Shown here piece by piece: positions 42,001 to 50,866 of a stretch of DNA of 64,000 bases. The first letter of the stretch is position 1, and each line of letters opens with the position of its first letter. The DNA is from Nocardioides deserti (GTDB lineage Bacteria > Actinomycetota > Actinomycetes > Propionibacteriales > Nocardioidaceae): positions 1 to 64,000 of the forward strand of contig NZ_JACMYC010000004.1 of the NCBI RefSeq assembly GCF_014266025.1, written 5' to 3'. The position numbers and the translations under genes were made by a program. The notes below the pieces were generated by a model. It did no database searches and was not told the origin of the DNA. It saw only the letters and a program-made list of their open reading frames with translations.

Positions 42001-45000
42001 GTGGAGATCACCTACCCGCCGGAGCTGCCGGTCACCCAGCGCCGCGACGACATCGCGGCCGCGATCCGGGACCACCAGGTCGTCATCGTCGCCGGCGAGA
42101 CCGGCTCCGGGAAGACGACCCAGCTGCCGAAGATCTGCTTGGAGCTCGGTCGCGGCGCCGGCCGCGCGGGCGGCGGCGGGCTGATCGGGCACACCCAGCC
42201 GCGGCGGATCGCGGCGCGCTCGGTGGCGGAGCGCATCGCGAGCGAGCTCGGCACCGAGCTGGGCGGCCCGGAGAGCCCGGTCGGCTACCAGGTCCGCTTC
42301 ACCGACCGCACGTCGAAGGCCACGCGGGTCAAGCTGATGACCGACGGCATCCTGCTCGCCGAGCTGCAGCGCGACCGGATGCTGAAGAAGTACGACACGA
42401 TCATCATCGACGAGGCCCACGAGCGCAGCCTCAACATCGACTTCCTGCTCGGCTACCTCAAGCGGTTGCTGCCCAAGCGGCCCGACCTCAAGCTGGTCAT
42501 CACCTCCGCGACCATCGACCCCGAGCGCTTCGCCGAGCACTTCGCCGACCGACGGGGGAAGCCGGCCCCGATCATCGAGGTCAGCGGGCGCACCTACCCC
42601 GTCGAGGTCCGCTACCGCCCGCTGCTGGAGCTGCCGGAGAACGACGACGAGGGCGAGCCGATCGTCCGCGACCAGACCGAGGCGATCGTCGACGCGGTCA
42701 AGGAGCTCTCGGCCGAGGGGCCCGGCGACGTGCTGGTCTTCCTCCCCGGCGAGCGCGAGATCCGCGACACCGCCGACGCGCTGTCGGAGCTGACCACGTC
42801 CACGCGCGGCGGCGGGCTCGAGGTCGTGCCGCTCTACAGCCGGCTCTCGGCCGCGGAGCAGCACAAGGTCTTCGCGCCGCACACCGGCCGCCGGGTCGTG
42901 CTGGCCACCAACGTCGCGGAGACGTCGCTGACCGTGCCGGGCATTCGGTACGTCGTCGACACCGGCGTCGCGCGCATCTCGCGGTACTCCCTGCGCACCA
43001 AGGTGCAGCGGCTGCCCATCGAGCCGGTCAGCCAGGCCTCGGCCAACCAGCGCTCGGGCCGGTGCGGCCGCGTGGCGGCCGGCATCGCGATCCGGCTCTA
43101 CTCCGAGGAGGACTTCGAGGGCCGTCCGGAGTTCACCGACCCCGAGATCCTGCGCACCAACCTGGCGAGCGTCATCCTGCAGATGGCCAGCCTCGGCCTC
43201 GGCGACCTCGGCCGGTTCCCGTTCGTGGAGCCGCCGGATCGCCGCAACGTGACCGCCGGCGTCCAGCTGCTCGAGGAGCTCGGCGCGCTGACGCCCGAGC
43301 AGCAGGGCCGCGCGCGTCAGGGGGACCAGCAGGACCGACCGGACCGACGCGGGCCGCGCCTGACGAAGCTCGGCCGGCGCCTCGCGCGCCTGCCGATCGA
43401 CCCGCGGCTGGCGCGGATGGTGCTCGAGGCCGAACGGCTCGGCTGCGTCCGCGAGGTCGTCGTCATCGCCGCAGCGCTGTCGCTGCAGGACCCGCGCGAG
43501 CGCCCCGGCCCCGACCACCCGGCCGAGCAGGCACGCGCCGACCAGCTGCACGCGCGGTTCAAGGTCGAGGGCAGCGACTTCCTCACGTGGCTGGAGCTGT
43601 GGCGCTACCTCAAGGCCCAGCAGCGCGAGCTCAGCAGCAGCGCGTTCCGCCGGATGTGCCGCGCCGAGCACCTCAACTACCTGCGCGTGCGGGAGTGGCA
43701 GGACTTCGAGTCCCAGCTGCGGCAGGTCTGCAAGGAGATGCAGATCGATGTCGGCCACCCGGCTGACACGCCCGACGCCGACGGCATCCACCAGGCGCTG
43801 TTGTCCGGCCTGCTCTCCCACATCGGCGCGCTGGAGGAGCGGGACAAGAAGGAGAGGGCCGGTGAGCGCCGCCGTGGGCCGCGGGAGTACCTCGGCGCCC
43901 GCGGCGCCCGGTTCGCCGTCTTCCCGGGCAGCGTCGTGGCGCGCAAGAACCCGGCGTACCTCATGGCCGGCGAGCTCGTCGAGACCAGCCGGCTCTGGGC
44001 CCGGCAGAACGCCGCGATCAACCCGGAGTGGGCCGAGCGGCTCGGCGGAGACCTAGTCAAGCGCACCTACAGCGAGCCGCACTGGAGCCGGAAGCGTGCC
44101 GCGGTCATGGCCTACGAGCGCGCCACGCTGTACGGCGTGCCGCTGGTCGCCGACCGGCTCGTGTCGTACGGCAAGGTCGACCCGGTCGTCTCCCGCGAGC
44201 TGTTCATCCGCCACGCCCTCGTCCAGGGGGAGTGGCAGACCCGCCACCGGTTCGCGGCCGAGAACAAGCGGCTGCTCGAGGAGGCCGAGGAGCTCGAGCA
44301 CCGCGCCCGCCGCCGCGACATCGTCGTCGACGAGGAGACCCTCTTCGACTTCTACGACGCCCGCGTCGGCCAGGACGTCGTCAGCGGCGCGCACTTCGAC
44401 CAGTGGTGGAAGCGCGAGCGGCAGCGCCACCCGGAGCTGCTCACCTTCGACCCAGCGATGCTCACCCACGGCACCGCCGAGGAGGTGCGCGAGGCCGACT
44501 ACCCGCAGGAGTGGCAGGCCGAGGGGCTGACGTTCCCGATCAGCTACCACTTCGAGCCGGGCACGGCCGAGGACGGGCTGACGATCGACGTGCCCGTGGC
44601 GACCCTCAACCGGGTCGCGGCGGAGGACTTCTCCTGGAACGTCCCCGGCCTGCGCGAGGAGCTGGTCACCGAGCTCATCCGCAGCCTGCCGAAGAACCTC
44701 CGGGTCAGCTTCGTGCCGGCACCCAACAAGGCGCGGGAGTTCCTCGCCGCCGTCCCGCCGGGGGAGGAGCCGCTGCTCGACGCGCTCGAGCGCTGGTGCC
44801 GCGCGACCACCGGCGTGGTCGTGCCCCGCGACGCGTGGGACTGGTCGAAGGTGCCCGAGCACCTGCGCCCGACGTACCGCGTCGTCGACGACGCCGGCCG
44901 CGAGCAGGCACGCGGCAAGGACCTCGAGGCGCTCAAGGCGCCGCTGCGGCCGCGCTTCCGCCAGGCCCTCGAGGAGGTCGCCACCGAGAGCGGGCTGACC

Positions 45001-45921
45001 CGCACCGGCGAGACGACGTGGAGCTTCGGCGCCATCGACGCCTCCTTCACCCAGAAGCGGGCCGGCCACGAGGTCAAGGCCTATCCGACGCTCGTCGACG
45101 AGGGTTCGACCGTCGGGCTGCAGGTCGTCGGGTCCGCCGACGAGCAGGAGGCGCGGCACCGGCTCGCCGTCGTCCGGCTGCTGCTGCTCGGCACGCCCTC
45201 GCCGGTCAAGACCGTCCTCGACTCCCTCAGCAACCACGAGAAGCTCGCGCTCGCCAGCACGCCGTACGCCTCGGTCAGCGCCCTGCTCGAGGACTGCCGC
45301 CGCGCCGTCGTGGTCGACGTCGTCGACGCCCGGCCCGCGGCGCGCGACCAGGCGGCGTACGACGCCCTGCGCGCCGTCGCCGCGCAGGACCAGGAGGCGC
45401 GGCTCAGGGCGGTCGTGGCCGACGTGATCCGCGTGCTCGACCTGTGGCGGCAGGCCGACAAGGCGCTGTCCGGCCGCGCCGAGATGACCATGCTCCCCGC
45501 CCTCTCCGACCTCAAGGCGCAGCTCGCCCGCCTGGTCCACCCCGGCTTCGTGGGCGAGGCCGGGGCGGCGCAGCTGCGGTCCTACCCGCGCTACCTCCAG
45601 GCGCTGCTCCAGCGGCGCGCCCGCCTCGAGGAGGGGTACGCCGCCGTCGACCGCGACCGCCGGTTGATGGACCAGGTGGCGGACCTGCAGGACGCGTGGC
45701 TGCACGCGACCGCGGCGCTGCCGGAGGGGCGCCCGGCCGGCGCGGCGCTGCGGCAGGTGCGGTGGATGCTCGAGGAGTACCGCGTCTCGCTGTGGGCCCA
45801 GCAGCTCGGCACGCCCGCGCCGGTCAGCGACCAGCGGATCCGCAAGGTGCTCGCGCAGGCCGCCGGCTCGGGCGCCGGCTCGGGATCCGGCTCGAGTCCG
45901 GGGGCTGGGTCCCGGGCGTAA
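42001..45921 (+). CDS. hrpA: ATP-dependent RNA helicase HrpA
   Basis: 1306 residues from GTG 42001 (an in-frame ATG at 41962 is an alternative). DEAH helicase motifs in order: Walker A GETGSGKTTQLPK at about 31-43, DEAH in IIIDEAHERS (137-140), SAT in VITSATIDPERF, and motif VI QRSGRCGRVAAG. Helicase-associated, OB-fold and the long C-terminal DUF3418 domains follow, giving the full HrpA length. Known role: RNA unwinding and, in E. coli, resolution of stalled ribosomes. The last 20 residues are a Gly-Ser-rich low-complexity tail. Confidence 0.95.
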   Translation: MEITYPPELPVTQRRDDIAAAIRDHQVVIVAGETGSGKTTQLPKICLELGRGAGRAGGGGLIGHTQPRRIAARSVAERIASELGTELGGPESPVGYQVRFTDRTSKATRVKLMTDGILLAELQRDRMLKKYDTIIIDEAHERSLNIDFLLGYLKRLLPKRPDLKLVITSATIDPERFAEHFADRRGKPAPIIEVSGRTYPVEVRYRPLLELPENDDEGEPIVRDQTEAIVDAVKELSAEGPGDVLVFLPGEREIRDTADALSELTTSTRGGGLEVVPLYSRLSAAEQHKVFAPHTGRRVVLATNVAETSLTVPGIRYVVDTGVARISRYSLRTKVQRLPIEPVSQASANQRSGRCGRVAAGIAIRLYSEEDFEGRPEFTDPEILRTNLASVILQMASLGLGDLGRFPFVEPPDRRNVTAGVQLLEELGALTPEQQGRARQGDQQDRPDRRGPRLTKLGRRLARLPIDPRLARMVLEAERLGCVREVVVIAAALSLQDPRERPGPDHPAEQARADQLHARFKVEGSDFLTWLELWRYLKAQQRELSSSAFRRMCRAEHLNYLRVREWQDFESQLRQVCKEMQIDVGHPADTPDADGIHQALLSGLLSHIGALEERDKKERAGERRRGPREYLGARGARFAVFPGSVVARKNPAYLMAGELVETSRLWARQNAAINPEWAERLGGDLVKRTYSEPHWSRKRAAVMAYERATLYGVPLVADRLVSYGKVDPVVSRELFIRHALVQGEWQTRHRFAAENKRLLEEAEELEHRARRRDIVVDEETLFDFYDARVGQDVVSGAHFDQWWKRERQRHPELLTFDPAMLTHGTAEEVREADYPQEWQAEGLTFPISYHFEPGTAEDGLTIDVPVATLNRVAAEDFSWNVPGLREELVTELIRSLPKNLRVSFVPAPNKAREFLAAVPPGEEPLLDALERWCRATTGVVVPRDAWDWSKVPEHLRPTYRVVDDAGREQARGKDLEALKAPLRPRFRQALEEVATESGLTRTGETTWSFGAIDASFTQKRAGHEVKAYPTLVDEGSTVGLQVVGSADEQEARHRLAVVRLLLLGTPSPVKTVLDSLSNHEKLALASTPYASVSALLEDCRRAVVVDVVDARPAARDQAAYDALRAVAAQDQEARLRAVVADVIRVLDLWRQADKALSGRAEMTMLPALSDLKAQLARLVHPGFVGEAGAAQLRSYPRYLQALLQRRARLEEGYAAVDRDRRLMDQVADLQDAWLHATAALPEGRPAGAALRQVRWMLEEYRVSLWAQQLGTPAPVSDQRIRKVLAQAAGSGAGSGSGSSPGAGSRA

Positions 45922-45924
45922 CCT
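45919..45924 (+). promoter_or_regulatory. Leaderless-type -10 box TAACCT
   Basis: TAACCT overlaps the hrpA stop codon (TAA at 45919-45921) and lies seven bases before the GTG at 45932. Confidence 0.4.
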
Positions 45925-45931
45925 CGCTCGG

Positions 45932-46525
45932 GTGAGCCGCCAGCACCACCGCCCGATGACCCCCGGCGCGGGCTTCTTCGCCGAGATCGTCGGCGGCGCC
46001 GACCCCGCGCTCGTGACCGAGGCGGCCGACCGCGCCGCCGTGCTGCTCGTGCGTGGCGCGCGGGCCAGCGACGACGCGGAGGTGGCCGAGCGGCTGCTGC
46101 GGCTGGCCGAGGACGAGGGCATCGAGACGATCGCGGAGGTGTGGTCCGGCGCGCCGGCGGACTCGATCGCCGGGTGCCTGTGGCGGCTGTTCCTGCTGCG
46201 CTCGTGGGTGCACGCCGAGCCGGTCGCCGTGGCCCGCGAGTTCGAGGCCGGGCGCGCCCGCGCCCAGGTCGCCCGCGTCGTCGCCGGGGTGGCCGACCCG
46301 CCGGGGCCCGAGCAGCTCAAGGCGATGGTCGACGAGGTGCTGCGCGGCATCGCGACCAGTGACTTCGCCGACGTCCTGCTGCGGGCCGCCGCCTTCGCGC
46401 GCGTCGTCGCGACCGGGCGGGCGCACCTGCCCGGCTCCGACGAGGACGGCGTGCGGCGGATGCTGGTCATGGCCGAGCAGCTCGAGGCCGCCGGTCACCT
46501 CGAGCTCGCCGCGCGTCTCCAATAG
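45932..46525 (+). CDS. Conserved hypothetical helical protein (197 residues)
   Basis: GTG 45932, ten bases after hrpA. It reads MTPGAGFFAEIVGGADPALV near the start, then AAVLLVRGARASDDAEVAERLL and an almost fully helical remainder rich in Ala, Glu and Arg. No signal peptide, no membrane segment, no family recognised. Placement directly behind hrpA suggests cotranscription, though a -10-like box precedes it. It does not resemble known MazE/PemI antitoxins, so it is not called as partner of the following PemK-like gene. Confidence 0.65.
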   Translation: MSRQHHRPMTPGAGFFAEIVGGADPALVTEAADRAAVLLVRGARASDDAEVAERLLRLAEDEGIETIAEVWSGAPADSIAGCLWRLFLLRSWVHAEPVAVAREFEAGRARAQVARVVAGVADPPGPEQLKAMVDEVLRGIATSDFADVLLRAAAFARVVATGRAHLPGSDEDGVRRMLVMAEQLEAAGHLELAARLQ

Positions 46526-46530
46526 GTCGT

Positions 46531-46536
46531 TACAAT
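46531..46536 (+). promoter_or_regulatory. Possible -10 box TACAAT before the PemK-like gene
   Basis: TACAAT lies in the 80-base gap ahead of GTG 46606. It is one of few AT-rich hexamers in the area and would give a leader of about 65 bases. No clear -35. Confidence 0.3.
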
Positions 46537-46605
46537 GGACAACGAGCACGTCGGGCCGCGGCAGCCCCGGGTCCCACAATTAGCCGCTACGAGCGGCCAC
46601 GCGCC

Positions 46606-47187
46606 GTGAGGCGCTCCCGGTCCGGCGTGCTCTCCACTCTCCGGGACGCTGCGCGCCGGCTCCCCTCCCGCGTGCCGCTGCCGCGGTTCGTCCACGCGCC
46701 GCGCGCCGACGGCCGCCCCGACCCCGGCGAGGTCGTCTGGGCCTGGGTGCCCTACGAGGAGGACGCGAGCCGCGGCAAGGACCGCCCGGTGCTGGTGCTC
46801 GCTCGCGAGCGCACACCCGCGGGGGAGCGGCTGCTCGCGCTGATGCTCACCAGCAAGGACCACGACCGCGACGCCGCCGACGAGGCCCGGTGGGGCCGCC
46901 ACTGGATGGACGTCGGCGCCGGCGGCTGGGACCGGCAGGGTCGGCCGAGCGAGGTCCGGCTGGACCGGCTGCTCGTGCTCGACCCCGACGCGGTGCGGCG
47001 CGAGGGCGCGGCGCTCCCGCGCGGCACGTTCGACGCGGTCGCCGCCGCCGCGGCCCCCTACCTCGCCGAGGACCTCGCCGGGCTCAGGACGCCCGGAACG
47101 TCGCCGCGATCCGGCGGACGGCCTGGCGGGCGGGGTTCCGGCCGCGGGGCCACCGGCGCTCGTCGGTGGCGACCTCGACGACGCTGA
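46606..47187 (+). CDS. PemK/MazF-like endoribonuclease-family protein without a visible antitoxin
   Basis: 193 residues from GTG 46606. The PemK/MazF core is DPGEVVWAWVPYEEDASRGKDRPVLVLARE (residues 40-69), with the usual Gly-Glu-Val and Lys-Arg-Pro-Val-Leu positions, then LLALMLTSKDHDRD and PSEVRLDRLLVLDPDAV. Family role: ribosome-independent mRNA interferase. No antitoxin gene is adjacent; single-gene versions are common in actinobacteria. The family domain ends near LAEDLAGLR (about residue 160). The remaining 34 residues are Arg/Gly-rich and lie antisense to the convergent lipoprotein gene, a 104-base overlap. Confidence 0.78.
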   Translation: MRRSRSGVLSTLRDAARRLPSRVPLPRFVHAPRADGRPDPGEVVWAWVPYEEDASRGKDRPVLVLARERTPAGERLLALMLTSKDHDRDAADEARWGRHWMDVGAGGWDRQGRPSEVRLDRLLVLDPDAVRREGAALPRGTFDAVAAAAAPYLAEDLAGLRTPGTSPRSGGRPGGRGSGRGATGARRWRPRRR

Positions 47188-47905
47188 CCCAGCTGCCCTT
47201 GCGGACCACGCCGAGCGCGGTGGCGCGCGCGCCGTCGGCCGGCCGCTCGCCGTACGTCGCGGCGTACACGGTCCCGAAGCCGGTGCGCACCGGCACGTCG
47301 CGCGCCTCGCCGACCTTCGCCCGCGGCGAGGACAGGCGCTCGGCGCAGTCGGCGCGCCAGGCCATCAGCACCTCGGCGGCGCGGTAGGCCGAGGAGCGGT
47401 CCGCGAACCTGCCAAGCACCTGGACCGCGGTGGCCGAGCCGTCGGCCGTGGTGAACCGGCGCTCGGTGGTGCGGATCGCGCCGATGTCGAACAGCGAGGC
47501 CTTCTGGCACGCGCCGACCGGTCGCGAGCCGTCGCCCTTCGCAGCGTCCGTCCAGGGCAGGTCGTCGGCCACGGTCGGCATCCGGTCGGCGTCGAGCAGG
47601 TGGGCGCGGGCCGGCTTGGCCAGCAGCGGCTGCGGCGGCAGCGGGGCGAGCGTGCTGCGGTTCGGCCGAGCGGTGCGGCTCGGCCGAGCGGTGCGGCTCG
47701 GCTCCGGCTCGTCGGCGCCGTCAGCCTCGGTGGGGTTGCTCGCGGGCGGCGACGGCGGTGCGGTCGCGCTCGTCGTGGCGGCGGGGCTCGTCGGCGCCTC
47801 GGCGGCGTCGTTCCCGTCGCCTCCGCACGCGGAGAGGCCGAGGGTCAGGGCGAGGGCGGCGGGGAGCAGGAGCGCTTGCTGGGGTGCTCGGGGAAGGCGG
47901 GGCAC
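47084..47905 (-). CDS. Lipoprotein with a PknH_C-like sensor-type domain, unknown
   Basis: 273 residues from GTG 47905. A signal peptide ends with the lipobox LSAC (residues about 21-24), so the product is a surface lipoprotein. A low-complexity Thr/Pro/Ser linker (about 25-85) contains the duplicated SRTARP unit. The C-terminal domain contains two cysteines (VGACQKAS and RADCAERL) that may form a disulfide and resembles extracytoplasmic sensor domains in actinobacteria, but the match is not firm. Divergent from the solute-binding lipoprotein at 48015. Confidence 0.72.
   Translation of the reverse strand: MPRLPRAPQQALLLPAALALTLGLSACGGDGNDAAEAPTSPAATTSATAPPSPPASNPTEADGADEPEPSRTARPSRTARPNRSTLAPLPPQPLLAKPARAHLLDADRMPTVADDLPWTDAAKGDGSRPVGACQKASLFDIGAIRTTERRFTTADGSATAVQVLGRFADRSSAYRAAEVLMAWRADCAERLSSPRAKVGEARDVPVRTGFGTVYAATYGERPADGARATALGVVRKGSWVSVVEVATDERRWPRGRNPARQAVRRIAATFRAS
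47663..47698. repeat. 18-bp direct tandem duplication in the lipoprotein linker
   Basis: CGGCCGAGCGGTGCGGCT occurs at 47663-47680 and again at 47681-47698, encoding the repeated Ser-Arg-Thr-Ala-Arg-Pro. Confidence 0.9.
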
Positions 47906-48014
47906 GCTGCATCGTAGGCAGCCGGAGCGGTCGGTAGGGTGACGGCGCGCCCCAGGGACCGGGGCGCGTGCTGTGACCTGGGCCGCCCGTGCGGCCGGAG
48001 CGAGGAGGCGTGCC

Positions 48015-49415
48015 GTGCGGCTGCGACGGGGACGGCGGAGCACCCGGACCGGGTTGGCCACGCTGCTGGTGCTCACGCTGGGGCTGGGCCTCGGTGCGTG
48101 CACCGACGACGGAGGCGACCCGCCCGCTCCCGAGCCGACCCGGGCCGCCCCGCCGGTCCGCCTGCTGTTCGGCGTCTGGGGCAACAGCGAGGAGGTATCG
48201 GCGTACCAGGCGATGGTCGACACCTACAACGCCACCTTCGAGGAGAGCCAGGTCGAGCTGCGGTCCTGGCGCGACCGCGAGGCGCTCGCCGACGCGCTGC
48301 GGGCCGGCGGCAAGGTGCCCGACGTGTTCCTGACCTCGCGCCGCGACCTGCGGTGGTTGGTCGAGCAGGGCCTGACGCAGCCGGTCGACGAGCTGCTCGA
48401 CGAGCGCGGCACGGAGTTCGGCGACAACTACTCCCGCGACGCGCTGCGTGCCTTCTCCGCCGACACGCGGCTGCAGTGCATGCCGTACGGCATCTCGCCC
48501 ACGGTCGTCTTCTACAACACCGAGCTCGTCGACTTCGAGCGGATGCGCAACCGCGAGCTCCCGGCGCCCAGCGACGAGGACGACACGCGCTGGTCCTTCG
48601 AGGAGTTCGTGACCGCAGCCGACTTCGCCACCCGGCCGCGCAAGCGGGTCCGCGGTGTCCACGTCGAGCCGACGCTGCACGGGCTGGCGCCGTTCGTCGA
48701 GAGCGGCGGCGGGTCGGTCTTCAACGACGAGACCGAGCCGACCTCCACGGCGTTCTCCAGCGACGGCAGCCGCGAGGCGCTGACCCGGACCCTCGAGCTG
48801 CTGCGCAACCCCCAGCTCACCCTCACCGACGGCCAGCTGCAGCGCGCCACCCCGCAGGAGTGGTTCGAGCGCGGCCGGCTGGCGATGATGACCGGCAACC
48901 GTTCCCTGGTGCCGGAGCTGCGGCGGGTGCCGGGCCTGGAGTTCGACGTCATGCCGATCCCGACGCTGGGGTCGTACGCCACCGTCGGCGACATCACCGG
49001 CCTGTGCCTGTCCAAGGCCGCGGCCAGCACCGCCGAGGGCGCCGACTTCCTCGTCCACGCCACCTCCTCGGAGTCGGTGACCCGGGTGGTCCGCGCCGGT
49101 TACCTCGTGCCCGCCAACCTCGAGGTCGCCTACTCCGAGGACTTCGTCCAGCCCGGCCGGCTGCCCGCCCACGCCTCGGTCTTCACCGACTCCATCCGCG
49201 CGCTGCGGGTGCCCCCGCTGCTCGACTCCTGGGACGAGCTCGAGACGGCCATCCGCGACGACATCCGCTCGCTCGTCACCTCCGCCCCTGAGCTCGACCT
49301 CGAGGCGGTCACCGAGCAGATCGACCTCGACTCCCAGCGGGTCCTCGACCCCGAGTTCGAGGAGCCGACCGAGTCGCCCTCGCCCTCCGAGGAGTCCGCG
49401 GCGGACGAGGAGTAG
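48015..49415 (+). CDS. ABC transporter substrate-binding lipoprotein (sugar/carbohydrate type)
   Basis: 466 residues from GTG 48015 with GGAGG upstream. A lipoprotein signal ends at LGAC. The family 1 solute-binding fold is recognised from VRLLFGVWGNSEEVSAYQAMVDTYNATFEESQVELRSW, KVPDVFLTSRRDLRWLVEQG, MPYGISPTVVFYNTELV, WSFEEFVTAADFAT and FERGRLAMMTGNRSLVPEL. It probably binds a sugar or oligosaccharide for import. No permease or ATPase gene follows, so it is an orphan binding protein here. The C-terminus is a Glu/Ser-rich tail. TAGGGT at 47934-47939 is a possible -10. Confidence 0.87.
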   Translation: MRLRRGRRSTRTGLATLLVLTLGLGLGACTDDGGDPPAPEPTRAAPPVRLLFGVWGNSEEVSAYQAMVDTYNATFEESQVELRSWRDREALADALRAGGKVPDVFLTSRRDLRWLVEQGLTQPVDELLDERGTEFGDNYSRDALRAFSADTRLQCMPYGISPTVVFYNTELVDFERMRNRELPAPSDEDDTRWSFEEFVTAADFATRPRKRVRGVHVEPTLHGLAPFVESGGGSVFNDETEPTSTAFSSDGSREALTRTLELLRNPQLTLTDGQLQRATPQEWFERGRLAMMTGNRSLVPELRRVPGLEFDVMPIPTLGSYATVGDITGLCLSKAAASTAEGADFLVHATSSESVTRVVRAGYLVPANLEVAYSEDFVQPGRLPAHASVFTDSIRALRVPPLLDSWDELETAIRDDIRSLVTSAPELDLEAVTEQIDLDSQRVLDPEFEEPTESPSPSEESAADEE

Positions 49416-49444
49416 CCGGCCTGGTCGATCGGGTCGATCGGGTC

Positions 49445-49538
49445 GTGAGGTTCATCGGCGCCCCGATGAACCTCACGGTCCCCCGACGGAACTTCAGCGG
49501 GGGACCGTCAGCTTTGTCGGCGCCCCGACGAACCTGAC
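49445..49538. terminator. Array of three consecutive hairpins between convergent genes
   Basis: Hairpin 1 has perfect 14-bp arms 49445-49458/49463-49476 with loop CGCC. Hairpin 2 has 9-bp arms 49476-49484/49499-49507. Hairpin 3 has 14-base arms 49507-49520/49525-49538, also with loop CGCC, with two mismatches. Hairpins 1 and 3 are similar in sequence. They fill the gap between the solute-binding gene and the convergent RNase D gene, suiting bidirectional termination. Confidence 0.75.
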
Positions 49539-49558
49539 GGCTTCCCGAGGGAGGGCGG

Positions 49559-50866
49559 TCAGCCGGCCGCGCGGGCGTCGGCGTCGAGGATGGCCCGGGT
49601 GAGGACGGGGGCGGCGAGGGCGACCTGCCACGAGCGGGCGCCGTACCCCTGGAGCACGCCGGCGACGGCGTCGAGCAGGTCGCCGGGGTCGCGGGTGGCC
49701 GGCGGCGTCCACAGGGTGCGACGGAGGTAGTCCGGGGTCAGCAGGTTCTCCACGGGCAGCCCGTGCTCGTCGGCGAGCGCGGTCATCGCCTCGCGGGCCA
49801 GCTGGAGGCGGTCGGCGGCGACGGGGTCCTTCTCGGCCCAGGCGCGGGGCAGCGGCGGGCCGTCCCCGCGCGGCGAGCGCGAGGGCAGATCGGCCTCGTC
49901 CATCTCGGCGACCTCGCGCAGGGCGGCGATCCAACGGTTGGCGTACCGCTCGGCACCGCGGCCGTGGAAGCCCTTCGTCGACAGCAGCGCGGACCGCTCC
50001 ATGGGCATCGCGGTCGCCGCGGCGATGATCGCGGCGTCGGGGATGATCCGGCCCGGGGTCACGTCACGCTGCTCGGCGATCGAGTCGCGCAGCTCCCACA
50101 GGGCACGGACGGCGCCGAGCGCCCGACGTCCGCGGACCCGGTGCAGCCCCGACGTACGACGCCACGCGTCGACCCGCGCCGGCTGCTCGAAGCTGCGGAG
50201 GTGGTCGAACTCCTGCTGAGCCCACTCGTCCTTGCCCTGGGCCACCAGCTCCGCGGCGATCGCCTCGCGCAGCTCGACGAGCACCTCGACGTCGAGCGCG
50301 GCGTACTCCAGCCACGGCTCCGGCAGCGGGCGGGTCGACCAGTCGACCGCGGAGTGCTCCTTCTTCATCGAGAAGCCGAGCACCGTCTCCACGAGCGTCG
50401 CCAGCCCGACCCGCGGGTAGCCAAGCAGCCGCCCGGCGAGCTCGGTGTCGAACAGCGAGGTCGGCGTCAGGCCCACCTCGGCCAGGCAGGGGAGGTCCTG
50501 GGTGGCCGCGTGGAGGATCCACTCGGTCCCCTCGAGGGCCTCCTGCAGCGGGGCCAGGTCGTCGAAGGCGATCGGGTCGACCAAGGCGGTGCCGGCGCCC
50601 TCGCGGCGCAGCTGCACGAGGTAGGCGCGGCTGGAGTAGCGGTAGCCCGACGCCCGCTCGGCATCGATCGCGACCGGCCCGGTGCCGGCGGCGATGCGTG
50701 CGCAGACCTCGGCCAGCGCCTCGGCGGTGTCGACCACCGGCGGCAGGCCGTCGCGCAGGGTCAGCAAGGGGGAGGGCGGCGCCTCGGGTTCGTCGGGCTG
50801 CGCCTCGGGTGCGCTGTCGTCGGCGGGGGACGGGTCGGTGGCCTGCTCGGGCCCCTCGACCGTCAC
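49559..50866 (-). CDS. rnd: Ribonuclease D with HRDC domain
   Basis: 435 residues from GTG 50866, overlapping the DUF3000 stop by four bases. An acidic, Pro-rich N-terminal tail is followed by the DEDDy exonuclease domain: D68 and E70 in VAIDAERASGYRYSSRAYLVQL, HAATQDLPCL, and Y/D in LEYAALDVEVLVELR. An HRDC domain lies at about 250-330 (RALGAVRALWELRDSIAEQRDVTPGRIIPD). Role: 3'-5' exonuclease for tRNA and stable RNA maturation. The DUF3000-rnd pair is a common actinobacterial arrangement. Confidence 0.9.
   Translation of the reverse strand: MTVEGPEQATDPSPADDSAPEAQPDEPEAPPSPLLTLRDGLPPVVDTAEALAEVCARIAAGTGPVAIDAERASGYRYSSRAYLVQLRREGAGTALVDPIAFDDLAPLQEALEGTEWILHAATQDLPCLAEVGLTPTSLFDTELAGRLLGYPRVGLATLVETVLGFSMKKEHSAVDWSTRPLPEPWLEYAALDVEVLVELREAIAAELVAQGKDEWAQQEFDHLRSFEQPARVDAWRRTSGLHRVRGRRALGAVRALWELRDSIAEQRDVTPGRIIPDAAIIAAATAMPMERSALLSTKGFHGRGAERYANRWIAALREVAEMDEADLPSRSPRGDGPPLPRAWAEKDPVAADRLQLAREAMTALADEHGLPVENLLTPDYLRRTLWTPPATRDPGDLLDAVAGVLQGYGARSWQVALAAPVLTRAILDADARAAG

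Noticed and set aside
41902..46470. 639- and 805-residue open frames antisense to hrpA
   Set aside because: Both mirror hrpA codons and lack motifs or ribosome sites; hrpA itself is certain.
45932..46525. Antitoxin partner of the PemK/MazF-like gene
   Set aside because: A 197-residue, hrpA-linked helical protein is far larger than MazE/PemI antitoxins, lacks a DNA-binding motif I can recognise, and lies 80 bases away with a likely separate promoter.
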